From JBBQWZ01 sp038210135 (lineage in GTDB: Bacteria > Acidobacteriota > Terriglobia > Bryobacterales > Bryobacteraceae): a stretch of DNA of 64,000 nucleotides. The notes under the pieces were generated by a model. That model searched no databases. It saw only the letters and a list, made by a program, of their open reading frames with translations, and had not been told where the DNA came from. Position numbers and translations under genes: made by a program. Below, piece by piece: positions 1-8,132 of this stretch (position 1 is its first letter; each line of letters starts with the position of its first letter). The DNA is taken from the NCBI GenBank assembly GCA_038210135.1, contig JBBQWZ010000037.1, forward strand, positions 9,345 to 73,344, given 5' to 3'.

Positions 1-1
1 G

Positions 2-1117
2 TCGCTCCTCTACAGCGACGAACGCAGGTACGGATTTGAGCCCGGATCTTCGCTCGCCGACAAGCCGCCGGTGTACTTTTCCGTGCGTGTGCCCGAGGAG
101 GGTAACTACCGCGTCCGGGTGACGCTGGGCGATCCGGAAGCCGAGTCGATCACCACGATCAAGGCCGAATTGCGCCGTCTGATGGTCGAGAAGGTGCGTA
201 CCGCGCCGGGCGAATTTGAGACGCGAACATTTCTGGTGAACACGCGCACGCCGAAGATAGCGGGCGGCGGCGAGGTCCGCTTGAAGGAGCGCGAGAAGAC
301 GTCCGAAATCTGGGCCTGGGACGACCGCATCACGCTGGAGTTTACGAATGCGCGCCCGGCGGTGCGGGCGATTGAGATCGAGAAGGCCGACGAGGTTCCG
401 ACCATCTTTATCGCGGGCGATTCGACATCGACGGATCAGGGGCAGGAGCCATTCAACAGCTGGGGCCAGATGCTGCCGCGGTTCTTCAAGCCGGAAATCG
501 CGGTGGCGAATCACGGCGAATCGGGCGAGTCTCTGAAGAGCTTTCTCGGCGCGCGGCGACTCGCGAAAGTGATGAGCGTGATCCGGCCGGGAGATTTTCT
601 ATTGATCCAAATGGGCCATAACGATCAAAAAGAGAAAGGCGAGGGCGTCGGCGCGCTTACAACCTACAAGGCGGACCTCAAGCAGTTTATCCGCGAGGCG
701 CGCGAGCATGGGGCGAGTCCGATTCTGCTGACATCGGTGCACCGGCTGACGTTCAACGCGGAGGGAAAGATTACGAATAGCCTCGGCGATTATCCCGAGG
801 CGGTGCGGCAGGCAGGCGTCGAAGAGAACGTTCCGGTGATAGACCTGAACGCGATGAGCAAGGCGTTCTATGAGGCGCTGGGCCCGGCGCACGCACGGCA
901 GGCCTTCGCGGGCAACGACACGACGCATCATTCCAACTACGGCAGCTACGAATTGGCGCGCTGCATCGTCGAGTGGATTCGGCGGGACCATCCGGAGCTC
1001 AAGAAATTCCTGGCGGCGGACGTGACGCCCTTCGATCCGGCGCATCCGGATGCGTTTGAGAAGTTCGATATTCCGCCGGAGCCTCTGCGCACGGTGACGA
1101 AACCATATGGGAAATAG
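2..1117 (+). CDS. CE12-type SGNH esterase (rhamnogalacturonan acetylesterase-like), 5' truncated by window edge
   Basis: The reading frame is open from base 2, so the gene begins upstream; a GTG at 71 is internal and the residues before it still read like protein. The first ~125 residues resemble the beta-sandwich module that precedes CE12 esterases. The catalytic SGNH part follows: block I FIAGDSTST (nucleophile Ser), a Gly block near GESGESLKSF, the Asn block GHNDQK, and a C-terminal DTTHHSNYG carrying the Asp/His pair. Family members remove acetyl groups from pectic rhamnogalacturonan outside the cytoplasm; the substrate here is inferred from family only. Any signal peptide would lie outside the window. 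Confidence 0.85.
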   Translation, partial: SLLYSDERRYGFEPGSSLADKPPVYFSVRVPEEGNYRVRVTLGDPEAESITTIKAELRRLMVEKVRTAPGEFETRTFLVNTRTPKIAGGGEVRLKEREKTSEIWAWDDRITLEFTNARPAVRAIEIEKADEVPTIFIAGDSTSTDQGQEPFNSWGQMLPRFFKPEIAVANHGESGESLKSFLGARRLAKVMSVIRPGDFLLIQMGHNDQKEKGEGVGALTTYKADLKQFIREAREHGASPILLTSVHRLTFNAEGKITNSLGDYPEAVRQAGVEENVPVIDLNAMSKAFYEALGPAHARQAFAGNDTTHHSNYGSYELARCIVEWIRRDHPELKKFLAADVTPFDPAHPDAFEKFDIPPEPLRTVTKPYGK

Positions 1118-1282
1118 CTCCACAGCGCCGTTAAACCGCAGCAATTCCGATCTCATAAATTCTCTTTGCAGCCAGGGTTAGCGGCTGCGCGCGAAGTAAA
1201 GCAGTCGTCGAATCCGCCTGCGCAATTTTTTTGAAGCACTTCGCCGCCTTAACGGCTCTACGCTCAGGTAGGTATTTCCAAA

Positions 1283-1432
1283 ATGAATCTAGTTCTGCTC
1301 ATTCTCATCCTCCTGCTGATCTTCGGCGGTGGCGGCGGTTATTACTACGGCGGCCCCACGTTCGGCGGGGGCATCGGCGGCATTCTGCTCGTCATCCTCA
1401 TCATTTACCTTGTGGCCGGGCGCCGGCGATAA
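1283..1432 (+). CDS. 49-residue DUF3309-like membrane peptide
   Basis: ATG at 1283 opens a short frame of two hydrophobic stretches (about residues 3-14 and 31-45) separated by a Gly/Tyr-rich turn (GGGGGYYYGG, FGGGIGG) and ending in a basic RRR tail. This layout matches the small DUF3309-type membrane proteins that are common in soil bacteria and have no known function. No strong ribosome binding site is seen. It stands alone between the esterase and the convergent lipid operon. Confidence 0.6.
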   Translation: MNLVLLILILLLIFGGGGGYYYGGPTFGGGIGGILLVILIIYLVAGRRR

Positions 1433-1467
1433 AGGCAACCCGCCAATGCCGGACGGCGCTGCTGGCG

Positions 1468-3099
1468 CTACTTCTTGAGCAGTTTATCGAGAAAGCCGCC
1501 GATCGCCTTCTTGGCCAAATCACCGGCCAGCTTGCCCACATTGGGTTTCACCGACGGATGTTCCACAGTTCCCGTGACGCTGATGGGTATCATCGCTTGC
1601 GGGCTGCCGGTGCTGGCGTTATGCCCTGGAATCAAACTCGCGATCGCGCCGGTCACGCTCGCCTCCAACTTGAAATCGAGCGCCTCATTCGCGGCGACAA
1701 CGCCCGCTCCACGGACTCGCAATTCCGGACCGTCGATCTCGATGTTCTCAAGATACAGATTGTGGGACTCGATCCGAAGGTCGGCCTTTAGCGTGGAAAA
1801 CTCTGTCGGACCGCCTTCGAGCGGCTTTCCGCTGAGCGCGTTCTCAATCGAGTTCAGAAGGTTCAACGCCGAAATATGGCCCTTGGTCACCTCTATTTTT
1901 CCTGTCGCGACCAGCGAATTCCGCAGCGCCGCGGAATCCTTTCCCGCAAACTGGAAGTGATACGTTGGGATCGCCAGAATACCGCTGATTTTGTCGTTGG
2001 CGGCCGAAAAGGCGGACAGAAACTCATTCGAGTCCACCCCGTGAATCGCGCCGCTGCTGGACCCCCGGAGCAAGCCGTTCGCGGAATGGACTTGGAACGC
2101 GCCGCTCCAATTTCCGGAGCCCGCCTTTGCCGTGCCATTGCGAATGTCCAACGTAATGGCCGGCCGGCCGAGCGCGCGCTCGACTCGAAAAACGGCCGGA
2201 GCTTTGCTGCTCCACGCGAGCTTGTGTTTTTCATCGCGGCCTAAAAAGAGCTCGGCGATGGTCAATTCCGCCGACCCCTCGACCACCGCGTACAGGTCGC
2301 CTTTCAATTTACTTTCCACGCTGATCAGCGCTTTCGCTCCGGGAACGCTCAGGAATTCGCCGAAGTCGCGCTTCCGAACTTCCGCCGGAATGTCGTTTGG
2401 CGCCACGTGAATGGTGACCGTGCCGTCCACCGGCAGCGCGTTCGGAGTGGTCGGTCCGATGGCTCCGACGAATTTCAAGTCCGAGCGGTCGCCCTTGTAC
2501 AGCCGGGCGGACATCTCCATCTGATACGGTTTTCCCGGTTGAATGTCCTTCACCGTCACGTCGATCTGGCGAAGCACCGAGCCATCCGCGGCGGACGGAA
2601 ATCCGACCAGCATCACCTCGCCCTGAGTGATGCCGACCCGATCGATTTCGATGCCACCGCCAGTCGGCGTCTTGGCGCCATCCGGCGTCGTGGTGGAAGC
2701 GATGTTCTTGAGGAACGTTTCGACGTTGGTCGCGCCGTGCGCATCCTGCTCAACCGTGATCGTGGGATGCACGATTTCGACCGACGTCACGTGCGGCTCT
2801 TTGCCGAAAAGGCTGAACAGCTTTACCTGCGCGCGCAGCTTGCCGGCGGTCAACATGCTCGGCGACCGGAAGCCTGGCGGATTCGCAATCACCGCGTCTT
2901 CAATCGCTAAAGCCGGCTGGAATTTCAGATACGCCGGAAAATCGAACGCGACCGAACGAGCCGTCACTTGCACCTTCGCCGCCGCGCTCAGCTTGCCAAG
3001 AAGGTAGTCGCGGCCGCCGCCCGAAAGCGCCAACGCGGCCAGGCCAGGCAGCAGGTACAAGCACAGAACCAACGACACACCGATCACGATCTTCTTCAT
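1468..3099 (-). CDS. AsmA family protein
   Basis: 543 residues. An N-terminal membrane anchor (VIGVSLVLCLYLLPGLAALAL) is followed by the AsmA-type beginning in which the protein describes its own substrate groove (VTARSVAFDFPAYLKFQPALAIEDAVI). The C-terminal AsmA segment has LKADLRIESHNLYLENIEIDG and PISVTGTVEHPSVKPNVGKL. AsmA/TamB/YhdP-type proteins are bridge-like periplasmic proteins linked to phospholipid transport and outer-membrane assembly. It is the last gene of the lipid operon, 28 bases after the CDP-diglyceride synthase gene, which suggests a role in moving the lipid made by the upstream enzymes; that is inference. Confidence 0.85.
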   Translation of the reverse strand: MKKIVIGVSLVLCLYLLPGLAALALSGGGRDYLLGKLSAAAKVQVTARSVAFDFPAYLKFQPALAIEDAVIANPPGFRSPSMLTAGKLRAQVKLFSLFGKEPHVTSVEIVHPTITVEQDAHGATNVETFLKNIASTTTPDGAKTPTGGGIEIDRVGITQGEVMLVGFPSAADGSVLRQIDVTVKDIQPGKPYQMEMSARLYKGDRSDLKFVGAIGPTTPNALPVDGTVTIHVAPNDIPAEVRKRDFGEFLSVPGAKALISVESKLKGDLYAVVEGSAELTIAELFLGRDEKHKLAWSSKAPAVFRVERALGRPAITLDIRNGTAKAGSGNWSGAFQVHSANGLLRGSSSGAIHGVDSNEFLSAFSAANDKISGILAIPTYHFQFAGKDSAALRNSLVATGKIEVTKGHISALNLLNSIENALSGKPLEGGPTEFSTLKADLRIESHNLYLENIEIDGPELRVRGAGVVAANEALDFKLEASVTGAIASLIPGHNASTGSPQAMIPISVTGTVEHPSVKPNVGKLAGDLAKKAIGGFLDKLLKK

Positions 3100-3127
3100 T
3101 ACGACCGGAGGATATCACGCCCGTCCG

Positions 3128-4075
3128 CTAGGCTTCGCTGAAAAAGTAGCGGGTCAAGTGGAAGAAGACCGGCGCCGAGAAGCACAGAGAATCGATTCGA
3201 TCGAGCATCCCTCCGTGGCCTTCGATCAGATGGCTCCAATCCTTGATGCCGCGATCCCGCTTGATGGCGGACATCACCAGTCCGCCGAGGAATCCCAGCA
3301 AGGCGATCAGGAATGCCATCAGCGCCGCTTCGACGATCGTGAACGGAGTCAGTTGCCAGAGCAACGCGCCGAGCAACGTCGCGCTGAGGACGCCGCCAAT
3401 CAAGCCTTCGACTGTCTTCGACGGTGAGACCTGTGGCGCCACGGGATGCCGGCCGAGCAGCTTTCCCCAGACGTACTGCAGGATGTCGCTGACCTGGCTA
3501 ACGAGGACGAGGAACACCATTAGCAACGGCGTCCGATCCGAATAACCGGCGATGCGCAGCGTCATCAACGCCGGAATATGAGACACGCAGTAGACGCATA
3601 CGATGAGCCCCCATTGCGTGGCCGCGGTGCGATCGAGAAAGCGTTCCGTGCCGCCGAACACGGCGGCGACAATGGCGAGTCCGAGGAATCCATAAACCGG
3701 GATCCAGATCGAGAACAGCCCATACCAGCCGACGGCAATCAGCACGTATTGAACCGGCAGCGCGACGAAGAAGCAAACGAAGAGCGCGGAGTGGTCCGCG
3801 CGGCGCACCGGCGCTTGCGTCACGAACTCGCGCAATGCCAGGAACGAAACGGCGGCGAATAACAGGATGATCGCGATGCGGCCCGCGAGCAGCGCGCCCC
3901 CGCCGATCACGATGATTACCCACCAAGCGCGGATCCTGGCATTCAAGTTGTCGATGGACGGATTGGCGGGCTGACGGCGCTTGAGAATCCAGCCGGCGAC
4001 GCTCGCAAGGGATACCGCCGCGAGCAGGCAGCCGAGTATCACGTACACTTCGCGAATTCGCGTGTCCATCGTCAT
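3128..4075 (-). CDS. ynbB: CDP-diglyceride synthase-like protein (YnbB/CdsA family)
   Basis: 315 residues with about eight hydrophobic segments. The CdsA signature is at the C-terminus: SPSKTVEGLIGG, then SAIKRDRGIKDW and HGGMLDRIDSL. Family enzymes make CDP-diacylglycerol from phosphatidate and CTP in the inner membrane. The N-terminal RIRAWW region and the overall length fit E. coli YnbB better than housekeeping CdsA, and the neighbours include YnbA, YnbC and YnbD counterparts. It begins 8 bases after the plsC stop. It probably supplies CDP-DAG to the YnbA-like transferase encoded first in the operon. Confidence 0.9.
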   Translation of the reverse strand: MTMDTRIREVYVILGCLLAAVSLASVAGWILKRRQPANPSIDNLNARIRAWWVIIVIGGGALLAGRIAIILLFAAVSFLALREFVTQAPVRRADHSALFVCFFVALPVQYVLIAVGWYGLFSIWIPVYGFLGLAIVAAVFGGTERFLDRTAATQWGLIVCVYCVSHIPALMTLRIAGYSDRTPLLMVFLVLVSQVSDILQYVWGKLLGRHPVAPQVSPSKTVEGLIGGVLSATLLGALLWQLTPFTIVEAALMAFLIALLGFLGGLVMSAIKRDRGIKDWSHLIEGHGGMLDRIDSLCFSAPVFFHLTRYFFSEA

Positions 4076-4083
4076 TCCGGACT

Positions 4084-4692
4084 TTAGCAGGGCTGCAGGG
4101 CTTCGAGCGCTTGCCGCAGTTCGTCTAAGAATTCAGCTTGCGTCTGCGCGGGCTTCACGCGCAGCGGCGTTCCAAACGTCAGCGAGCAGAGCAAAGGTAC
4201 AGGAATCGCGAAGCCTTTGGGCAGGATGCGGTACGAATTGTCAATCCATACCGGCACGATATCGACGTCCGGAAACCAGGAAGCAAGGTGAAAGATACCG
4301 GGCTTCAACGGCTGCAGGACTTCGCCGGGTCCGCGGGTGCCTTCGGGAAATACGATCAACGAGTCGCCTTGGCGCAGCGCGTTCGCGGCTGGCTCAAGAG
4401 GGTTCAACTGGACGCGGGTTCGCTCAATCAGAACGGCGCGGAAGATGGCATGGATCAGGTAGCGTCGAAGCGGTCCTGCGTTCCAATATTCCGCCGCCGC
4501 AACGGGCCGCGTCCTGCGCCGGAGCGCGGCGGGCAGCGCGGAAAATAGCAGGACCACGTCGAGGTGGCTGGAGTGATTGGCAACGTAGATTCGCTGTTCG
4601 AGCGACTGCCCGCAGCCCTGCCAGCGCGCGTGGGCTCCAGCGAGCAGGCGCATGAGGACGATCAGCAGTTGTTCAAGGAATCGCGCCATCAT
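4084..4692 (-). CDS. 1-acyl-sn-glycerol-3-phosphate acyltransferase-like (PlsC family)
   Basis: 202 residues from the ATG at 4692. This start overlaps the upstream stop by four bases (ATGA), which decides it over longer upstream reading. Residues 40-45 are the catalytic HX4D box (NHSSHLD); the later VFPEGTRGPGE motif is the glycerol-phosphate-binding block. One N-terminal hydrophobic segment anchors it in the membrane. The family acylates lysophosphatidate to phosphatidate, the substrate of the CdsA-like enzyme encoded next. E. coli ynbABCD has no such gene, so this operon is an extended version. The acceptor could also be another lysolipid. Confidence 0.88.
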   Translation of the reverse strand: MMARFLEQLLIVLMRLLAGAHARWQGCGQSLEQRIYVANHSSHLDVVLLFSALPAALRRRTRPVAAAEYWNAGPLRRYLIHAIFRAVLIERTRVQLNPLEPAANALRQGDSLIVFPEGTRGPGEVLQPLKPGIFHLASWFPDVDIVPVWIDNSYRILPKGFAIPVPLLCSLTFGTPLRVKPAQTQAEFLDELRQALEALQPC

Positions 4693-5099
4693 CCGAGCAG
4701 CATCAGGATAGCGAGTAGCGTCAGCGCGATTTGCAGACTGACGGCGCCAACAAGGATGCGCCACCACCGCAGCGCGCCGTTCCGCCGCTCGGTGAGGGAC
4801 CGCGGAGCAGCGGCTTTCCGCAGTCCGGAAGCCGCCAGCCACGTATCGAGTTGCTCCGGCGGATGCGAGGCGAGCAGTTCGAAGAACTGGACATCGACCG
4901 CGACCCGAATCGCGAAGTAGATTGCTACGCACCAGACCGGCAGGGACGCGAAGCCGACCCAGTACGCGATTCCGCCTCTGGACAACGGCAGTACGACAAG
5001 CAGCGCGGACGCGTGACTGGCAAACGACAAGCCGCGTCCGCTCCGTAGCACCGCCGCGGTAGCGAGGCAGTCGAAGGATTCAGGAAGCTCAGCAGGCAT
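4689..5099 (-). CDS. small membrane protein of unknown function in the ynb-like operon
   Basis: 136 residues with no recognised domain. Three hydrophobic stretches are visible: about residues 25-40 (SHASALLVVLPLS), 44-66 (AYWVGFASLPVWCVAIYFAIRV, partial) and 112-135 (a Leu-rich C-terminal helix). A soluble loop between them contains a run of basic residues. It overlaps the phosphatase gene upstream by 11 bases and plsC downstream by 4, so it is almost certainly translated. Its position suggests an accessory subunit of the lipid pathway; no catalytic motif was found. Confidence 0.7.
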   Translation of the reverse strand: MPAELPESFDCLATAAVLRSGRGLSFASHASALLVVLPLSRGGIAYWVGFASLPVWCVAIYFAIRVAVDVQFFELLASHPPEQLDTWLAASGLRKAAAPRSLTERRNGALRWWRILVGAVSLQIALTLLAILMLLG

Positions 5100-6345
5100 G
5101 GGCGCTTCGCTGTTCCGCCCACTCTTCGAGCCGTTGTCGAAGGCCAGGTCCGATCACGATCTGCGGACGCGCGCGCTTCACCTGGTCGAACGCGTCGTCC
5201 GGGTTCTTCGCATGGCCGGCGGCGAGCAGCCACGCGGCGGAGGCAATGGCGCTGCGGGAGTAGCCGAGCGCGCAGCAAATCAATGTAGGCCGCTGGCCGC
5301 GTAGACGCATGATGGCATCGACGGCCGCGTCGAGTTGCTCGTTGGTGGGCGGAGTCAGGTCGAGCATCGCGACATGCGCGTTACCTCGCAAGCGAAGTTC
5401 CGGCGCCAGGGCGACGACGGAATTGATTCCTTCGCGATCGACACGCGAGGGCGCGCGTCCGATCCACACGCTTTCGAGCAGCAGGTTCTTGGCGGGTTGG
5501 CCGCGCGTCCAGAGCCGCGAGTTGATCCAGGCGGCGAGGGTGTAGGGCAGCATCAGCCAGCGCGCGATCGGACGATCGGCCAGCAGCCACGTGGTGTCGC
5601 CGGTCCAATACGCGGCGGCGACCATCGACAAAGCGAATCCAGGCCAGAGCAGGATCCAGGCAACATGCTGGATGCCGAACGCGCCCGCGGTGCAGGCGAC
5701 TGCGCCCGCCAAATAGAGGAACGTCAGACCGAGCTGAGGGCGCGCGACACGCTCCTCCGGAAGCGCCGCCATGACCAGAAGTCCGGCCCACAGTCCAGTG
5801 GGGACATCGATGAAGTGGTGCTGATAAGTGGTGAGCGTAGACGCCGTGATGAGAGCGAACCACGCACCCAGCACCATACGAAATGCGCCCCGCGTGTGTG
5901 CCCGATACAGCGTCCACAAGATGAGCGCAAGCGCGGCGTGCAGTGAGGGCGCCTGGTTGAACGGCTTGTCGAAGTGGAGTAGCGCGCTGAACCAGCCGTT
6001 CGCCCATCCATCGATCACCGGCCGCTCGAACGCACAACGCAACGGGAACGCGACGAAGCAGGCCACGGCGAACACTTGGATGGCGATGAGCCGTTTGCCG
6101 AGCAAATCCATCTCCCGGCGCGTCGTGCACACGAAGAACGCGACCGCGTAGAGCAGGTCCGATGACCAATAAGGAACGATGGTCCAGGCAAGAAACGGAG
6201 TCGCCCGCTCCCACGGAAACAGGAGGACCGGCACGCTCGTCCGCCAGCTTGCGGCCGCGTTGGCGTAGTTATAGGTCAGGAAAAAGAAGGGTCCGAGGAA
6301 CGCGAGCCAAACCACAGCGCGCAACCAGAGCCGGGTCGTCGTCAT
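5089..6345 (-). CDS. ynbD: PAP2 phosphatase fused to dual-specificity phosphatase domain (YnbD-like)
   Basis: 418 residues from the ATG at 6345; a TTG 45 bases further up would overlap the preceding gene and is less likely. The N-terminal two thirds are multi-spanning with PAP2-type residues: PSLH at 133-136 and TYQHHFID around 174-180. The C-terminal ~130 residues are a cysteine phosphatase domain whose P-loop CALGYSR (C358, R364) fits CX5R. This domain order and length match E. coli YnbD. Such a protein could dephosphorylate a phosphatidyl-alcohol phosphate or another lipid phosphate; the true substrate is unknown. It overlaps the next gene by 11 bases. Confidence 0.88.
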   Translation of the reverse strand: MTTTRLWLRAVVWLAFLGPFFFLTYNYANAAASWRTSVPVLLFPWERATPFLAWTIVPYWSSDLLYAVAFFVCTTRREMDLLGKRLIAIQVFAVACFVAFPLRCAFERPVIDGWANGWFSALLHFDKPFNQAPSLHAALALILWTLYRAHTRGAFRMVLGAWFALITASTLTTYQHHFIDVPTGLWAGLLVMAALPEERVARPQLGLTFLYLAGAVACTAGAFGIQHVAWILLWPGFALSMVAAAYWTGDTTWLLADRPIARWLMLPYTLAAWINSRLWTRGQPAKNLLLESVWIGRAPSRVDREGINSVVALAPELRLRGNAHVAMLDLTPPTNEQLDAAVDAIMRLRGQRPTLICCALGYSRSAIASAAWLLAAGHAKNPDDAFDQVKRARPQIVIGPGLRQRLEEWAEQRSAHAC

Positions 6346-6370
6346 CGGATTTGCGCGCGCCGCGCAGTCA

Positions 6371-8128
6371 TCACGCCACTCGCTCGGCAAGAGTCACCGT
6401 GAACAGGCCGTCGCGATCGATGCGCTGTTCCACTTTGCGGAATCCGGCAGCGCGGACCAGCTCGTCGAGCTCTTCTTGGGTGCGGCGCCGCATCACCCAC
6501 GGCGCTCCGTTGCGGTGGCTCGACAAGGTCCGGGCGATGAACTCGATTTGCGGGTGCCAGGGCTGGCCGGTATAAACAAGGTAGCCGCCGGGCTCAATGG
6601 CGGCGGCCAGTCCGCCGAGCGTGGCGCGGATCTTTCCGTTGTCGGGGAACAGCTCGAACAGGCCGGAGAGGATGCCAATCGACGGCTTCGGTTCTAACGT
6701 CGCGAGCGAGTCGCGATCAAAGGCGTCGCCGGTTTCGAAGCGCGCAGCGAGGCCTTTCTCCGCGATCATCTTGCGCCCGAGTTCGACGTTGCGCGGGTCG
6801 AAGTCGCGGAGCAGAACGTCGTCCGGCTTGACGCTCGAGTTCAAAATGGCTTCGAGCACATAGCGGCCGTGCCCGGCGGCGACGTCCACCAGGCGAACAG
6901 CGCGTCCCCTTTCGCGGGTACGCTTCATCGCGCTTCCGATCAGTTCCTCGATCATCTGTTTGCGGGCACGGATGCCGATCCAGCCTGGCGAGTTCAGATA
7001 GAACCAGTCGATCAAGGTGCCGATCGGCGTAATGCCGGACGGCTGATTACGGTAGACGTAATCGAGCGAACTGCCGGAGTCGAAGCCGCTGGTGCCTCCG
7101 AGGCGGATGCCATCGGAGAGCTTGCCGACGGTGCGCAGGAACCCCTTCGTCAGACCGAAGACCATGCCTTTCGGCGACCACCAGGGCAGCGGCCGCACCA
7201 GATTGTCGTACTCGCTCTTCGTCACGCCGGCGCGATCCGCATCGGCCAGGCTAGGCCGCGGATCGAATTGCTTCTCGAGGAAGGCGCGGACCTGGGCGAT
7301 CGGCAGATGGCGGTCCTTCTCGCCGAGCGTATCGTGGAAGAAACCGTCGAAGGTGTGGAGCTCCTTGTCTTTCGTGGACAGCCGATCGAAGAAGGTAGTC
7401 GGCGGTCCGTTGCGGATGACCCAATCGGAGCCGGACAGCAGAACCTGCGTCGGCACACGGATGGCCGCGGCGTCGGCGACCAGGCGATCGGACATCTTAT
7501 ACAGATCGAGCAGCACGCGGGCGGAGATCTGAAGGCGGATGAGCGGGTCGGTTGCGTACGAGGCAATGCGTTCCGGATCGTGTGTAAGCGCGCGGCCTTT
7601 GACGTACGATTTCACGAAGAAATCGCCGGCCAACATGTGCCAGAAGCCCAGCCCCATGCGGGCGAATGGAACGTATAGCTTGACGTGGAACGCCGGCGCA
7701 ACCAAGATCAGGCATCGGATCGAAGGGGCGTAGTCGTGCACCCAGGCGGCGGCCATCACGGCGCCGACACTTTGCGCTACGACGGAGAGGTTCTCCTCGG
7801 CGACCCCGAATTCGCCGCCGAGGTGGCGAACGAAGTCGTCCAGGTCCTGGACGAAGGTCGCCATGGTTGTGTTGGCACCTTGTTCACCGCCCGAGAGGCC
7901 GTGGGCGCGGGCGTCCCAAGCGAAGAAGGAGACCTCCGGCAGGTCCAGCTCATCGACCACGTGGGCCATCCGACCGGAGTGCTCGTGCCCGCGATGGATA
8001 AGGACGACGGCTTGCTTTCCGCTGCCGGGCCAGTGGCGGAAGAAGATCCGGATGCCGTCGCGCGTGACGAAGAACTGCTCCTCCAGCATGCGCGTACTCC
8101 GACTCTCCCCAACACCCGCTACCAGCAT
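6371..8128 (-). CDS. ynbC: bifunctional alpha/beta hydrolase - SAM-dependent methyltransferase (YnbC-like)
   Basis: 585 residues, the length I recall for E. coli YnbC. The N-terminal half is a serine hydrolase of monoacylglycerol-lipase type: oxyanion region LIHRGHEHSG, nucleophile elbow AQSVG with S120, and a late His in GFFHDTL. The C-terminal half is a Rossmann methyltransferase with motif I VDVAAGHGRY and an acidic residue in LLRDFDPRN. An alternative start at 8089 (MLEEQFF) has a GGAG seven bases upstream and may be the true one. It lies 4 bases after the ynbA stop. Substrates of both halves are unknown; a lipid is likely from context. Confidence 0.9.
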   Translation of the reverse strand: MLVAGVGESRSTRMLEEQFFVTRDGIRIFFRHWPGSGKQAVVLIHRGHEHSGRMAHVVDELDLPEVSFFAWDARAHGLSGGEQGANTTMATFVQDLDDFVRHLGGEFGVAEENLSVVAQSVGAVMAAAWVHDYAPSIRCLILVAPAFHVKLYVPFARMGLGFWHMLAGDFFVKSYVKGRALTHDPERIASYATDPLIRLQISARVLLDLYKMSDRLVADAAAIRVPTQVLLSGSDWVIRNGPPTTFFDRLSTKDKELHTFDGFFHDTLGEKDRHLPIAQVRAFLEKQFDPRPSLADADRAGVTKSEYDNLVRPLPWWSPKGMVFGLTKGFLRTVGKLSDGIRLGGTSGFDSGSSLDYVYRNQPSGITPIGTLIDWFYLNSPGWIGIRARKQMIEELIGSAMKRTRERGRAVRLVDVAAGHGRYVLEAILNSSVKPDDVLLRDFDPRNVELGRKMIAEKGLAARFETGDAFDRDSLATLEPKPSIGILSGLFELFPDNGKIRATLGGLAAAIEPGGYLVYTGQPWHPQIEFIARTLSSHRNGAPWVMRRRTQEELDELVRAAGFRKVEQRIDRDGLFTVTLAERVA

Positions 8129-8132
8129 CTTT

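Noticed and set aside
1168..1188. GCAGCC/GGCTGC hairpin after the esterase gene as a terminator
   Set aside because: Only six pairs with a nine-base loop and no T-run.
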